The notes: generated by a model from the sequence alone, not told the origin. Positions 12,601 through 25,390 are shown, numbered from the stretch's first letter. The stretch is 64,000 bases of DNA from Aptenodytes patagonicus (GCF_965638725.1 NC_134970.1:6244001-6308000); one strand, 5' to 3'. Translations and numbers: made by a program.

Positions 12601-15600
12601 AGGTGGAGGAGCGTGCCTCTTTGGAGGTTTCTTCTGCCCTTTGATGCCTATTTGCAGTGCTAGTTAGTTTGAGTGGAGGTAAGTGCCTGTTTGCTCTGTA
12701 AAAGCTGTAGTGGTTCAGCAGTTCCATGTCTGTGGAACCTGCTGAAAATTTCCTTCTGAATTTGCCTTCAGAATATTAATTCTTATATTTAGAAGAAAAG
12801 TTGAGACTGTAGATCACGAGGTTATTAAAGAAGCGTTTTGAGATTCAAAGCATATAACAGATACAGATGCAAAAAGCTGTCCAGGAGCTCAGTGCTGGTC
12901 TTCCTAATCTACGTTATCCGTAGTGCTGGGAGGTTTAAAGTGGCTCCAAAAGTGAGTCTTTTCTGCTTTAACTAAGTTCAAACATACGAATATTTCTAGT
13001 TGCTCTTTGTTTAAGCAAAAATATTTCTGTAAGATCATTACCCTTCAGTGCTAGTCCTTCTCAGCTATCATTTCTGATTCCAAAACATCCAACTCCATTT
13101 TACTACTGAAACCTCTGATGGCAGCTTCCACTAGGAACCATGTGGTATATTGCCCATGTTTTCATTTTCAGTGTGTTATTTTTAAAACAAAAGTATTGCA
13201 GAATTTCCTACCCGCTGCACTGATAAATCACGTAAACGTCTGGTTTTTCACACAGTATGCCTAGAAATGAGGCATTGTACCAAAATATTGGACGTGGGAG
13301 TTAATTCTAAGGTTACAGCGAGGAAAGCTCTGCGTGTCTAAAGCCTTTATGTTTTAGACAGACAATAGCATGGTTATTTATGTCGACCACCAAGGGGAAC
13401 GTTACCCCTCAGACTGTAGCAGGAACTATCCAACTCTGGGAGTGAAGAGCATCCTTGTGACTTCTCACTTGATGGGAAAAGGCAATGTCTTGACTGACTT
13501 CCTGAGCAGATACAACGGTGGGACACATGAATAATATCTTCTAGTCACTGTTCCAAGCTGAGTTGGAAGCCCAAACTGTAACGCTTCACTGCCAGAAAAA
13601 TGCCAGTGTTTCAAAACTACTTGACAGTAAACAGAACACAATACTGATGTCATCTGGACTGGGACTGGGAACTAATCTCGTGTCCATGTTCTCAATGCAT
13701 TTATTGATGTAGAAAGTCAATGGGACAGAGTTAGAATGCTCTTGGTGACTGAAAGTGGAGTTGGCAGCTTTGCCTTTTAATCATTCTGGATCTGATGTCA
13801 AGACCATGAAACCTACTTCCAGTTCATTTGGTCTCTTCTTTACTAGTGAGGGAAACTCTGTTTTGATCATATATGTCTCCACATGCCATGTTGCTTCTGC
13901 AGTGCTTTTGGCATTAGATTGTTCTTCTGAGAGTCCAAGAGTTCTTTGGGGAAGATGCCTGCATTTGGGCAAACTCACTTGAAGTGGGAAAGATTCTCTG
14001 GCTTGCAATGGACCTGAAAAATCCTGGCATTTGAAGCAGTCATAACTAACTTTTTGTTTGACAAGGTTCTATCTGTCTGTTTGCTGTTTTGAGTTCCTAC
14101 CTTCACCTGCAAAAAATCTGTATTTATTCTTCAGATTTCACTGGTGCTGTTTCCGTGTATTCCTCCTTGGTTTTGAAGCCTTTTCCTTCCTAGACTTAGA
14201 CTTCTGTTCTCATAAATGTATGTACCTTGATAGCATTCGAGTTTTTTTTTTCCATCTCTTTGAAGATGACCACCTTTGTAGTCTATATCTGCCTAAAAAA
14301 TGAGCAGACAGGTGAGATGTAGGCATATGAGTTGGTCACCCTATATCCTATTCCACAAAGTAAATGTATTCTGCATCTTAATTTCTTTTTTTTTATGTAT
14401 GTGTCTGAAGTAATTTCTGCTTCCATCTTGCCATGCAACTAATCTGTCTGTATTTTCCCGAAGCTTTCCTGAAATTCATACTTCATCGCACTAAGTAGGG
14501 ATATTAATAGTAACAGGGAGATGGGAAAGCAAAAAATATGGCTTCTCTGTGAAATCTGGAGATAACGTTTTTCTTTTTCAGAATGAAAGGCCCTGTAAGT
14601 AGAAGAGAAGGATAATGTAAGGTGTTTTCTTGGGTCTTTTAACTTATTTTTATCTGAAAAGGATGCCATTTCTTGCTACTCTGTGATGTAATAGTTGGAC
14701 GTTATTTTCAGATAGTCTGTGGTATTCTGAAATGCTAACCCAAAATGTACGCTAAGTAGATCAGTGTGATTTTTGCCAGTGAAGTTCCTGAAGATTAGAT
14801 CTGGCATTTTTCAGTAGTTAATCTGCTTTGAAGGCGTAGCACTGCTGGGTATACAATTCACTGATGCACATTAATTAAAATATCTATGCTGTGTTCACTT
14901 ATGCTACCTTTCGTTTTTCTTTTTCTTGTTCTCTTTTCTTTGTTTTGTTAAGCATTGCAGGCTGTATGTACCGAGTAGTTCAGACGACGGGACCAGATGG
15001 AAAAAACCTTCTGAAATTACTTCCAATTTCTAAATCTTCTGGAAGCTTTGTGCCAATAGTTCAGTCTTCAGCCATGCCAAATAATTCTAAAGCAAATATT
15101 TCTAATCCAGTCCATCTTACTTTTAAGACACAGCTTGCCAATACTACTGCACCTTCATCTGTTAAGATACCTGTTTTTCAGTCTCCTGATCCTGGAAAGA
15201 TTATTCTTACAAGGACATTAGACAAACAGGAAAGTGTTAGGGCAGGTTCTGAAAAAGAAAGCTTAATTCCAAAATCAGCTGCTAACACCCAGAGCAGTTG
15301 TGTTTCAGTTGATAGACTGTCTTTGCAGAACATTGCTGTAACAAGTTCATCTAACCAGAGTAACACTGCATACATGTTGGTAAACACAAAAAGTCTTCCA
15401 GTTACTGTGAAGTCTCCGGTACTGCCCTCTGGCCACCACCTCCAGATACCAGCTGATGCAGAAGTGAAATCTGTCCCAGCTTCTTTTTTACCACCTGCAA
15501 TACAGCAAAAAATACTTGCAGCTGCAGCAACAAATGTGTCTGGAGGAGCTGACAGTACAAAAATGCCAACTGTTATTTACGTGTCACCAGTGAACACAGT

Positions 15601-18600
15601 GAAAACAGTACTTCCCAAGCGTTTGCAAGCCATTTGCCCAAAACCTGCCACAGAAGTTTCAAAAACGTTAATAATGACAGCTACACAAAAGGGAAATAGT
15701 TCTTCTCCTGAGACAGTAACATCTGATGGTCAGCAGTGCCAGCAAACTCCAATGAAGTGGATTGTGCAAGAAAGTCCACAGTCATCAGCGCCTTGCCTTA
15801 TTCCTGTAAAGTCATCAAATAATATGGCTTCCAAGATCTTGAAAACTTTGTCAGACATGAAGAATGTAGAAGTAAACTCTGCAAATATTTTACCACTCTG
15901 TTCTAGTGGTCCTGGTGGAAGCCAAACAAAAATCACACCTATTAAAGATAATGCTCTGGTCATGTACAATGGGAAAGTCTATTTGTTGACTAAAAGAGGC
16001 TCTGATGTTCTGTCAGCCCAAGCTGACAAACAAGCATCTTCCTCTTCTGATGCTTCACTTAAAAAGGAGACATCCAAGCTAATTGATTCTACTGCAGTCA
16101 ATAAAATAACCAATAAAGTAGTGAATCTGGTATTGTCAAAAAGCAAAGGAATGGTGCTGTCTCAGAAAGATCCAAAACCATGTACAAACTCAAAAAATTC
16201 TTCACCAACTGGCTTAAGAAATGACTTAAAATCTGCACCTGCAGCTCTGTTGATACCAAGTGCTAATCAGCAGAATTCTACTGTAAACCAGAGAAAGAGT
16301 TTGCCCTTCACCGAGAGCATTTCAAGTGGAGTGACCCCTATTACAGCAGTAGAGACACAGGAAAATGTATGCCAAAATGGCAAAGAAAAGATTCATTCCC
16401 CCAAAGCAGCAAGTGCTGTTTTACCTCAGTCTAAGCAAGAGAGTGCTTTCAGTGAAGACTGGCAAAAGGTAACTCTATTCAATAAACGTGCCCATCTCAG
16501 TCTCTGCTAAATTGTTATATGGTCCTGGTTCTATTTGAATAAAATGGCTATTAATAAGTTCACAGATTTTTGTAACCAGGTATCCTGTCACTGGGAATGC
16601 TGGTCTAAAGTGTGGTTCTAATCAATAAATGATCTTTTTTTTTTTTTTCAATAAGATTGCACTATGCAAGTGAGAAAATGCATAAAGAAAAGAAAGGGGC
16701 AGGGAAAAGATGACTTTTTCCTCGCAAGATAAATTGTCAGTAACAACTGAAACTATAGAAAAGTTCTTAATTGTTTGAGCTCTGGGAGCTATCTGCTTTC
16801 TAATGTTGATGCTACGTTCTCATAGCACAGCCATTGACTGTGTTGTAGGTGTGATGTAAGGTAGAGAAGTTTGCAGCTACACAAGAGGAAGACAAGGTGG
16901 AAGAGCAGGGTTTGTCATCCAGAGACAAACTCTGGCATTGCACTGAGTCAGCTCCAGTCTACGCTAGCTCAGACAGCCAAAGGCAGGAGCTGCGTTACCT
17001 TCCTTTCATGCCGTGATGGGGAGGGATCCACCTCCTTTGACTCATGGTTTTATGTCAGGCAGAAGAAACTCTTGAGATCTTTAATGGCTTTCCCCCTTCA
17101 GGCTGGACCTACATATTCTTTTAAGATCATAACGTTGAAAATATGTAAAAAGTCCTTAGCCTCAAATCCCACAAACTCTACCCATGAAGGATTGTAGGTC
17201 AAGTTTTCATTTGCTCAAGAGGCCAGAATGAATTTGCCTCCAGATAAAAAAATCATTCTGAAGCTAGTTTACACTTGCTTGTGTTGACCAGGCAGAAGAG
17301 AAATGTCAGCTAAGCATATTTGTTCAAATTTTAGACATTTAATCATTGCAACAGACTGTAGGGCCTCTTTTTTGATTGTTCCTCACCTGAAAAATGGTTA
17401 AAATAGACTTTTTGTTTTTTCCTTTAGTGCTGTGTGATGCCAAGTATTAGCATTCTCATTTGCTTTAACCTCTGTGAAAAATAGCGTATCAAATGTTTGC
17501 TGCTTTTAGTCCGTGAGTTTGCAAGCCCATGGATTGCCAGAAATACTGACGTGAGATTGAACTTTAAGATCAGAAACAGAAACAGCTCAGGTTACGATGA
17601 GGTTAGATATGAGAGATGGCTAATAGTGCTTTGTTAGTATTATCAACCACAATGCAAACACGAAATGCATTCAACAGTCTGAAAGTGACACTGTAAAGAC
17701 ACTGTCTGATCTTCCGTCATCTTCCTTTGTTACTTTGAAGTTTTAGAACAGGTGATTCCCTTGTTGCTTCTTTTACTTCTGTGGTTTACTGGTTGGACTG
17801 TGCATTTTCTGGATGTTCCACAACGTACTTGGGGTTTTAAATAACTAACAAGAGTGTTAGACCTATGATAATATGTATATAGTTTCTCAGAATTGGCTTA
17901 CCTGTGTTAAATGTAACTCTTGGAGAATGGCAGACAAAACAAATGTTCACTTGTCTTTCTAGTAACTAGTTTTTAGTTTATATGTATGGGGGGGGGGGGG
18001 AGAGAGAGAGTGAGAGAGTGTGATTGATGGCTCTCTCACTGTTTCTATATTTCAGATCCAGTGTGAAAAGATGGATTCACCGGGAAAGATTATTCAAATC
18101 AAACACCAAGAGAAGCCACATTGGAAACAATACTTGGAATTAAGGAAAAACTTTGGTCTCTGTAAGGAGGAGAGAGTGTACCTTAAGAGAATACCATTAA
18201 GGACCTCCTGTGAGAAACCAGAAGAAAGGGTTTGTTCCAGTAACAGCTTGAAAAGGAAAAATGATTCTTGCAGTTCGTCATCGTTAGATGTGGAAATAAC
18301 AAATCAACATCAGGAATGTGTTAAAGAGGAAAAGGTATCTTGAAATTTTTCAGTGCTAAAATGTGTACTGCAACACATTCAGAAAGCAGCATATGTATAG
18401 TCAATACAGAGCTGCATGTTAATTTGGACCCTCCCACCTCTGGATTCGTCAGGGCGAGTCAGTAATTGTTATGGTCCCTGTGGGAATTGTTTCTAGAACT
18501 TGTTCGTGTACCGCAACAGAGTTGTGTAATTTCAGTACGACTTGAGTACCATCTAAGAATTTTTATCCTCTTTTCTGGGTTCCACTGGAGGAAATTTGAA

Positions 18601-20130
18601 GAACAAATGCTTTGAAGAAGACCGGACTGTCTAGTGGTGGCTGAACAGTCAAAGGGATAGTCTTTATTGGAATAGAAGCCATACCTCTGTATCCTGACTT
18701 ACATTTAGCCTTCTGCAACAATTATGTTTATCCAGTAGTGCAATGGATATAAGCAGAATAATAGAAGAATTTCTTGTGAGGCTTTACCCTTGAGTTTGAA
18801 ATCAGTCAAGTGCCATTATTTCAAGGCACTTCAGTCACTCACGTGACTAGGTGTGGCTGACTTCCAAAGAAAGGTATCCACTTAGTCATGTGTGGTTTTA
18901 TTGAAAGAAATTTACCTGTGTACCTGTCTAATCTTTAGAGTTACAAATGTCTTCATAAACTTAGTCCTTTGTCATTGGCTAGGAACTTGCTTGGGTGCTT
19001 CTGGAAAGGTTCCCTCCATGTAAGGACTTCCATCTTAATGCATTAAAATTATTTTATCCATCCAAAGTAGTTCTGTTCAGCCATAGTGTTCTAAATTTTC
19101 TTTTGTATGATTCTACTCTACCCAGTCAAAGGCTTTCTCAGGTTTTAATAATTCTGTGTTAAGAGCCCTGCTTTGAGCAGATCTACTGGCTGCTTTTAGT
19201 AAAGTACATTAACATTTAAATAACAGAACAGCTGGGAGGAATGCAGTCTTGTAATGGACATTATTGCTAATGTTTGAACTTTTTGGAAATGGAAGCATGA
19301 AGAATCTTCTACATTTTGAATTTTTCCATCAAATTAGATAGAAAGTTTTTGTCTTACACTACAGTTAAAGAACTTAAGCAGCAACAGGAAATGATAGATA
19401 TGCACAGGAAAGGCAAAAATGCACTGTTGACTAAGGAAGGAATGCAATGTTCTGCAATTGTTAACTGGGAATCTTTGCTAGAAAAATACTGAACACAGAA
19501 ATATGTTTGCTCAAATTGCTAAAAGAAACATCTTCCGTATAGTAATTCTAAGAAGCTTGCAACAAATAACTTGTAATTTGTGCTTAGTGAACTGTGATGT
19601 TATAATGTAGAATGATGCTCAATTTAACAGAAGTATATTTTGTATGTTTCTTGACTGTACAGATAATTGTGGATCTGGAAGAGGATTTGACTAAGAAAAG
19701 AAAAATAAGATCCTCACCATTGTCAGACAGTGGAAAGAGAAGGAGAACTTCAGTCAAATCAACCACAAGTCCAAGTTCAGAAGATACCAGCTCAAGTTCC
19801 AGTGTACTTAACAGAAGTGTTTCACCTCCACCAGTCTTATCCCAGCAAAGTATTTCCATGGACTTTGTTATATCGTCTTTAGGGGGGGACTCCGAGCAAG
19901 ATCCATGCTCTCAATATAGTGATGTTACAGACTCAAGTATTCCAGTTCTAGTGTCTTGTGAAGACGATACTTCAGTTCTTGAAGGTTCTTTCAGAGATGA
20001 TGCTTTCCCTTTGACTCCCCCAGACTTGGATGAAACAATACGGGATGAAAAAATAGAACGACTTAAACAGCTCTTAAGAGAACGAGAAGCAGCGCTTGAA
20101 GAGATGCGTAGAAAAATGCAGCAAAGCTGA
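9002..20130 (+). CDS. LRIF1: LRIF1, ligand-dependent nuclear receptor-interacting factor 1 (4 coding exons, complete)
   Basis: The join 9002-9066, 14953-16468, 18056-18334, 19663-20130 gives one open frame of 775 codons plus stop (human is 769 aa from memory). Recognition rests on blocks I know from LRIF1: [17 protein letters not shown] near the N-terminus, [49 protein letters not shown], and the C-terminal heptad region [16 protein letters not shown] followed by [10 protein letters not shown] (about residues 738-775), a coiled coil. Basic clusters KKRKIR and KRRR (about 631-648) look like a bipartite nuclear signal. Most of the rest is Ser/Thr/Lys-rich and low in hydrophobic residues, so probably disordered. 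Family knowledge: LRIF1 (HBiX1) binds HP1 and, through the coiled coil, SMCHD1, and acts in heterochromatin silencing; it also represses retinoic-acid receptor output. The gene is convergent with DRAM2. Identity is certain; the exon 1 junction is inferred from frame. Confidence 0.95.
9067..14952 (+). other. LRIF1 intron 1
   Basis: About 5.9 kb of AT-rich intron. It contains poly-T runs near 11308 and 11397, an (AAAT)-like tract near 11117 and a pyrimidine tract before exon 2. I saw no recognisable repeat copy or exon in it. Confidence 0.7.
14953..16468 (+). CDS. LRIF1: LRIF1 coding exon 2 (large exon)
   Basis: A single 1516-nt exon carries about two thirds of the protein, as in mammals. It follows a long pyrimidine tract and the acceptor TTAAG|C at 14952; it ends CAAAAG|GTAACT in phase 0. 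Without splicing, the frame stops 14 codons into the intron, after position 16507. It contains most of the conserved LRIF1 blocks. Confidence 0.9.
16469..18055 (+). other. LRIF1 intron 2
   Basis: 1587 nt. It holds a poly-T run near 16629 and a G13(GA)n tract at 17988-18020, just upstream of the acceptor. Nothing else was recognised. Confidence 0.75.
17988..18020 (+). repeat. G13 followed by (GA)n simple repeat
   Basis: Thirteen consecutive G residues (17988-18000) are followed by GA repeats interrupted by T. The tract ends about 36 nt before the LRIF1 exon 3 acceptor. Confidence 0.9.
18056..18334 (+). CDS. LRIF1: LRIF1 coding exon 3
   Basis: 279 nt, phase 0 at both ends, acceptor TTTCAG|ATC and donor GAAAAG|GTATCT. 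It encodes 93 residues starting [12 protein letters not shown], with a segment [15 protein letters not shown] that matches the human FGLTKDLRVCLTRIP region. Confidence 0.88.
18335..19662 (+). other. LRIF1 intron 3
   Basis: 1328 nt, AT-rich, without a recognised repeat or open frame of note. Confidence 0.75.
19663..20130 (+). CDS. LRIF1: LRIF1 coding exon 4 (terminal)
   Basis: 468 nt including the TGA stop at 20128-20130; acceptor GTACAG|ATA in phase 0. It encodes the nuclear-signal-like basic clusters, an acidic Ser-rich stretch, the conserved [14 protein letters not shown] and the terminal coiled coil ending KMQQS. Confidence 0.92.
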   Translation: MIVDLEEDLTKKRKIRSSPLSDSGKRRRTSVKSTTSPSSEDTSSSSSVLNRSVSPPPVLSQQSISMDFVISSLGGDSEQDPCSQYSDVTDSSIPVLVSCEDDTSVLEGSFRDDAFPLTPPDLDETIRDEKIERLKQLLREREAALEEMRRKMQQS

Positions 20131-20625
20131 AATACTGAAGCTGGTGATCTGGACCATATTCATCTTCATTTCAGTGACTTCAAGAAGAAATTCCTTGTTT
20201 AAACGAACATGAATATTTCTGGTAGATGGAAGATCTTAATGAGATTTACAGTATGTGTGCATTTAGAAAAGTATAGGTTTCTTGTTAAATACCAGAAATA
20301 AAAGACTTGGACCATCAAATTCTGCTTCTGGGACATTATATATATCAAAGAATGCAGAAGATAGGCATTTTTATTAGTGTATTCTCTATATTTTGAATTG
20401 AGGGGTTTCTGTATTAGTCCTAGCAAATAAACTTTCCCACTTTGGAATTCCATGGCCTATCTCTTAGAAACTGAATGTAAATTGCAAACCCCAATTGTAG
20501 ATATTTTTTTGTTTTCCTAATGTTTTATAGTGCACGACAACTTTTGGGAGTTCCTGAGAATTGTCAATTGTCATAAAAGGTCAATGGTCAGTATTTAATA
20601 AATGCTATTTAAGTGATCTGGGTAT
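20131..20625 (+). other. LRIF1: LRIF1 3' untranslated region with three AATAAA signals
   Basis: Downstream of the stop there are canonical AATAAA hexamers at 20297-20302, 20426-20431 and 20597-20602, so several 3' ends are possible. The end coordinate is approximate. Confidence 0.55.
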
Positions 20626-21129
20626 TAGACTTCAGGCAGTAATAATGCAGATGTTTATACAAAACCTCTTACAGATGTGAAGACAGAAGCAGTAGAAACC
20701 CCTGCTGGCAGTTACCTAGATACGTGTCTCTTACCGTTATTGTTGTAAGCCTTTATAAGGCCTTTGCCAGCTGTGCAGTGCTGAAGTTTGGTTGTGGGGT
20801 TATTTGGGGGGGGGTGGGGGGAGGTGTATTTTTTTTTTAAACAGAATTATGTTGAATAATAACTTGTTGAAGCAAAAAAGGCATATTTCTTTATCCAGTG
20901 GTGGTATCTTTAATAATTCTTGATAAGTATCTTTCCCATTAATTTGTTCAGTCGTTATTTGAACATGTCTCTTGCTACTTTCATTTGATGCTGCCTTAGT
21001 TTTGCATTGTAGGAGAGAATGTGCACTCAAACTGTCTTTGCCATCATAATTTTTATAGATCTTTGTAGCGTAGCATATTCTGTCATGTGTTATGTGTTGT
21101 ATGGACGCCTGTCACTACCCTCTGTTGTC

Positions 21130-21420
21130 CATGTCATTGAATCTTGTAAGGCCCTTCTGCAGTTCTTCAGTCTTTATTGTTACAGCCATGAGAACTGTTT
21201 TGCCAATGGAATTTGTCATTGTTTTTTTCTTGTCCATTTATGGTTATATTCAACATCAGTGATCCCTGTAGAACTCCATTGCTGATTTCTGTTCATGGAA
21301 GACTATTTGCTATTATTCTTATTTTAATCAGATTTTCATCTGCAAGGTTTTTCTCTATTATCACGTGGATGCCTAGTGTATGTACAGTAGACTGTATCAG
21401 CCCTATGTTCCTTATTAATA
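21130..21420 (-). mobile_element. Decayed ancient CR1-like LINE, antisense (tentative)
   Basis: CCCTTCTGCAGTTCTTC and GTGATCCCTGTAGAACTCCA resemble the reverse complement of the reverse-transcriptase region of old sauropsid CR1 elements. It parallels a better match at 24960-25390. Highly diverged. Confidence 0.4.
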
Positions 21421-22187
21421 TGCATCTTGACAGTATGAAAAACTCAAGTGGATTAGAGAGGCAGGACAGCCTTTTACAAGGGAAGAAAAAGATGGTCCCT
21501 GCTCTGAAGAGCTTGAGACAGACCAAGCCTAGGAGAAGAAGATAACACCAAACATGCAATGGCGGGTGAAGAAGGAAGGTATATAATAGAACTAAACTCT
21601 TTAATGATTGAGATTACTGTGTAAGAGGCAAGTGCCTGTGATAGAGCAAGCAAGTAAGGGTGATATTATCATGGGCATCCATGGGTTCGCTGTGTATGGA
21701 GTGAGTGTTTTGGGGCAGAAATCCCATAGTTTAGCATAGGGAAACAGACGCCTAATGAAGGGCTGACACACAGCAGAGAGAATGATGTGAATGAATTGGG
21801 CCTCGTGACCTATGTTATCATGCAGCCCAAGTATCACAGAGCTAGGAGCACATGCAAGACAGCTGAGCACCTGAGGAAAGGACCCGTGACCTGCATCCTG
21901 TAGCCTGACAGTGAGGCTGAGTTGCTTATGGAGCAGACGTGCACAGATGTTGCATGTCCTTTATTGGTAAATGTGCAAAGCAAAGAGGCTAATTTATGTG
22001 AGATGATTTTTTTTGAGCAGCCAGTGATACCAGTGAGGAAGATGTCTGTTGGCAGTCTCATCTGTGCTTGTTCCAGAAAGTGTGGAAGAAGCGTAAGTTT
22101 GGCCAAGCCTGCCTGTCAAATATAAGCAGTAGTGAGGAGGCAATCGTTTTGTGTGAAAAGTGGGAATATTCCCCGCACGTATGTGGG

Positions 22188-22772
22188 TGTGATGGGTTAA
22201 CCCTAGCCAACTGCCAAGTACCTACCCAGCTGCTCGCTCACTCACCTCTCCTGCAGGATGGGGAGAAGATAGAAGGCAGGCAAGACTTTTTGAATAGAGA
22301 TAAAGACAGTTTAACCAAAAGCTGCATGCAGGCAAAGCAAAATAAGGAATTTAATTACTGTGTCCTATCAGCAGGCAGATGTTTAGCCAATGTTTAACCA
22401 TTTCCTGGGTCTCGGTGTGCATAATGTTTACTTGGGAAGGCAAATACTGTAACCATAAACGTCCCTGCATCCTCCTCCTTTCGTTAAGCTTTTATTTGCT
22501 GAGCATGACATCATATGGTATGGAATATCCCTTTGATCAGTTTGGGGCAACTGTCCTGGTTATGTCCATTCCCAACTTCTTGTCCATCCCCAGCCTACTT
22601 GCTGGGAGAGATGCAGAGTGAGAAAAAGAGAAAGCCTTGATGTCATGCAAGCACCGTTCAGCAATAGCCAAAACACTGGTGTCTTATCAACACTGTTCCC
22701 TCACAAATCCAAAACGCAACACCGCATGGGCTGCTGTGAAGAAAATTAGCTCCATCCCAGCCAGACCCAATA
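22188..22772 (-). mobile_element. ERVL-type solo LTR, antisense, diverged
   Basis: Runs from TGTGATGGGTTAACCCTAGC to GCTCCATCCCAGCCAGACCC. Its reverse complement shares both ends and internal blocks with the LTR at 34160-34688, so the two are the same superfamily. No coding region is present. No matching target-site duplication is visible. Confidence 0.8.
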
Positions 22773-24959
22773 TGAAGGGACGGCAATCAGAAAGGAGATA
22801 GAAGCAGCCTTGTGTCTTGTATCTGGTGCTGCAGATACTCTTCCGATAGACATCACTCACCTATCCTGTCTGTCTGCTGACAAAAGTCTTTCCTCTATTT
22901 TCCAACGATCTCCAAAGAAATTAATGAAGCCGAGTTCACTTGGCCTCTCCTTTCGCTGGGAGGATTCCAGGTTTGACGTTCTACGACACACCACCTTCTT
23001 TCTTCCAGAACCTCTTTTACCCTAGCATAGTGGTCCGTTAGCCTGAGTTTTCTCTAGAGACAATGATAAGATACTGAAAATTCGGAGAAGAATCCTCACT
23101 GCAAGGTTTTGAAGGAATGTGACCAGTAGGATTTGGTGGAAAAAAGTGAATGGGCTATTTCCTTGCGATCTAGTAATGGAAAACACTCGGTGCAATTCAG
23201 AAAGACAAAGCCAAGCCATCTGGGGAAGAGAAAGAGATGTCTTTCTTGGAACAACATCAATGCAAAGTTGAAAGGATCACTGAGAGCCAGGAGAAGCCGC
23301 TTGGTGTGCTGATGTAGGAAAGTTGCGCCAACAGCAGGAGCAAAGGGACTTCCAACAGCCAAGGACCTTGCAGGTTGTTGGAACTGCTCCTCATCCAGAC
23401 GCATGATCTGTAGCACAGATTCTATTTTTCTGCGCTGTTCATCCTTGAACTCCTATGATCTCTTAAGAGTTTCTTTGTGACAGAAAAACTAGAGTCCTGG
23501 GAACGCTGGCTGTGGCCCCAGGAGTGAAAGTTACTCTCAGCCATCCCTGTGTGCAGCCTGGGATGGCAGAAGGCATTGCAGTTATGCACCATGCTTGCTA
23601 TGTTAAGTACGTAGCAATATGAAAACCATGGATTTAGGCTACGGATTAAAACTATTACTTGCAAGCAAATATTCAGGAAGAGTCAGTGGAAGACCTTTTA
23701 GAAATTTGTGGGTCCAAGGAGCGAAGGTGGCAGTGAGTGCTGGACAAAACAGATTGGGAAGCAAAGAATAGTGGGCAGTTGCCAACATCAACCTAACCTG
23801 GTGACTTGGAGTATCTGGACAGAACTATCCATGTGCAAAGGTGTTACTTTTCAGCTAGAGGACAACCCACCGCAGCACCGGCATTTCTGTATGAGGACAC
23901 AAATCTTCAGAGGTCTGTCCCAACCGTTTAGCCTGAGAGGCCACCTGGAAGCTGGGCACCCTAGAGTCCATCAGGTCCAGCTTCTTCCTGGCAAGCCAGC
24001 AGTCGGCTGCTGGGGGTGGAGGTGTGCAGAAATACTAGAAAATGAGTTAATCTGCAGATACTTGTCATCAGGGATGTGCAGATTCAGCTTTCAAACTGTT
24101 TTGGACAGCATGGAAGTGACTCTGAATTTCCTACAGTTGTGTGATTTGAGTGGACAAATAGTGACCGATTTCCAATGGCACAGTCGGCAGTGGGAGGCTG
24201 AATTTGGCAGAGACCTACTTGTCCTCCTCTTGTGGATGTGGGAGGCGTAGAGCAGTTACAGTGCAGTCCGAAGAGAGCTTCTGGCAAATGGGAAGGGAGA
24301 TGGCACTGCTTTCAAAAGCAAGACAGAAAAGCAGAAGTAGTCAGTGCTGGATTAGTCTGAAGATCCATCCAGCCCATCGTCGTGTCTCCAGCAGAGACCA
24401 ACACGGGGAAGGAAATCAGAATGGAGACCGATAGTGGATGCCTAGAAAAGAGTACAGAGACACAATGATCATACGCAAGACTTCACTGGTACTTTTCATT
24501 TTCCAGCTACAATAGCTCTGAAAAAGACATGGTATCTTTATGTTTAATACCCCCCTTTTTTTTTGTTGTCCATCATATTTTTCTATTAACTTTCTGAGGT
24601 GAGCGTAACCAGTCCTCAAGTCACCATGTCCAAGCAAAAAATGATTTTGTAGACTTTTTTTCATCTTACTCTTCAGTCTTTCTTTTCCTAGACTGGGAAA
24701 TTCTGTGTAGGCATCCTCTGAACAGAAACTATCCCGAACTTTTGACCATTTTTCTTGCCCTTCTCCATAGCTTTCCAGTTCCACCATAATCTTTTTCAGA
24801 TGGATGGACCAGAACCACTATACCGATTAAAATGTCATTGCATTGTGGAGTTACAGTGGCATTTTGTTGTTTTTTGGTTTGCTCTCTATATCTCCCTAAT
24901 AATTCCTTATATTCCAGGGCTCTTTACTATTGAGCTGATATTTTTGTGGACTGATCTAC

Positions 24960-25390
24960 TAAATTTGCTGATCTGTTTGAACATAACAGCTCATTCAGAG
25001 CTCGTTATTGTGTATGGAAACACAAGGGTTTTCATTCATCTACACTGAATTTCATAATTTGTTTTATTGCTCAGTTGTTTGGTGTTACGAGAACCTTCTG
25101 AAGCATTTTGCAATTTTCTTGAGAGCTATGCCACTGGCAAACTTTGACATCTTGCTCTTCACCCGCTTTTCTAAATAATTTGTGAATATTGAAGAGTACA
25201 AGCTCCGACAGAGGCACCTGGGACTTCTTCCTTTCATTGGGAAACCGACTGTTGAACAGCCTTTCTTCTCTTTAAACCAGCTATTTATACAGCTGAGGAC
25301 AGTCCCGCTTTTGCCATAGCAGCCTGGTTTCTGTAAAACTATGGTGAAAGAAGTCCAGGTAGATGATTGACCATAGATCCCTGTTTACAG
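24960..25390 (-). mobile_element. Decayed ancient CR1-like LINE, antisense
   Basis: The series ATGCCACTGGCAAACTTTGA, CTAAATAATTTGTGAATATT, GAAGAGTACAAGCTCCGACA and CCAGGTAGATGATTGACCAT follows, in order, the known reverse-complement CR1 segment (CATCTGCAAATTTTGCCACC...). Divergence indicates an old insertion. Confidence 0.6.

Noticed and set aside
14891-14952. ATG-started extension upstream of LRIF1 exon 2
   Set aside because: It reads through the pyrimidine tract and acceptor; the LRIF1 N-terminus is supplied by the exon at 9002-9066.
16469-16510. Read-through end of LRIF1 exon 2 as a short isoform
   Set aside because: Only 13 intronic codons before a stop; no polyadenylation or conservation evidence beyond a nearby AATAAA-like sequence.
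21440-21600. GGTCCCTGCTCTGAAGAGCT resembling a widespread old repeat
   Set aside because: Only one short phrase matched memory; not enough to name a family.
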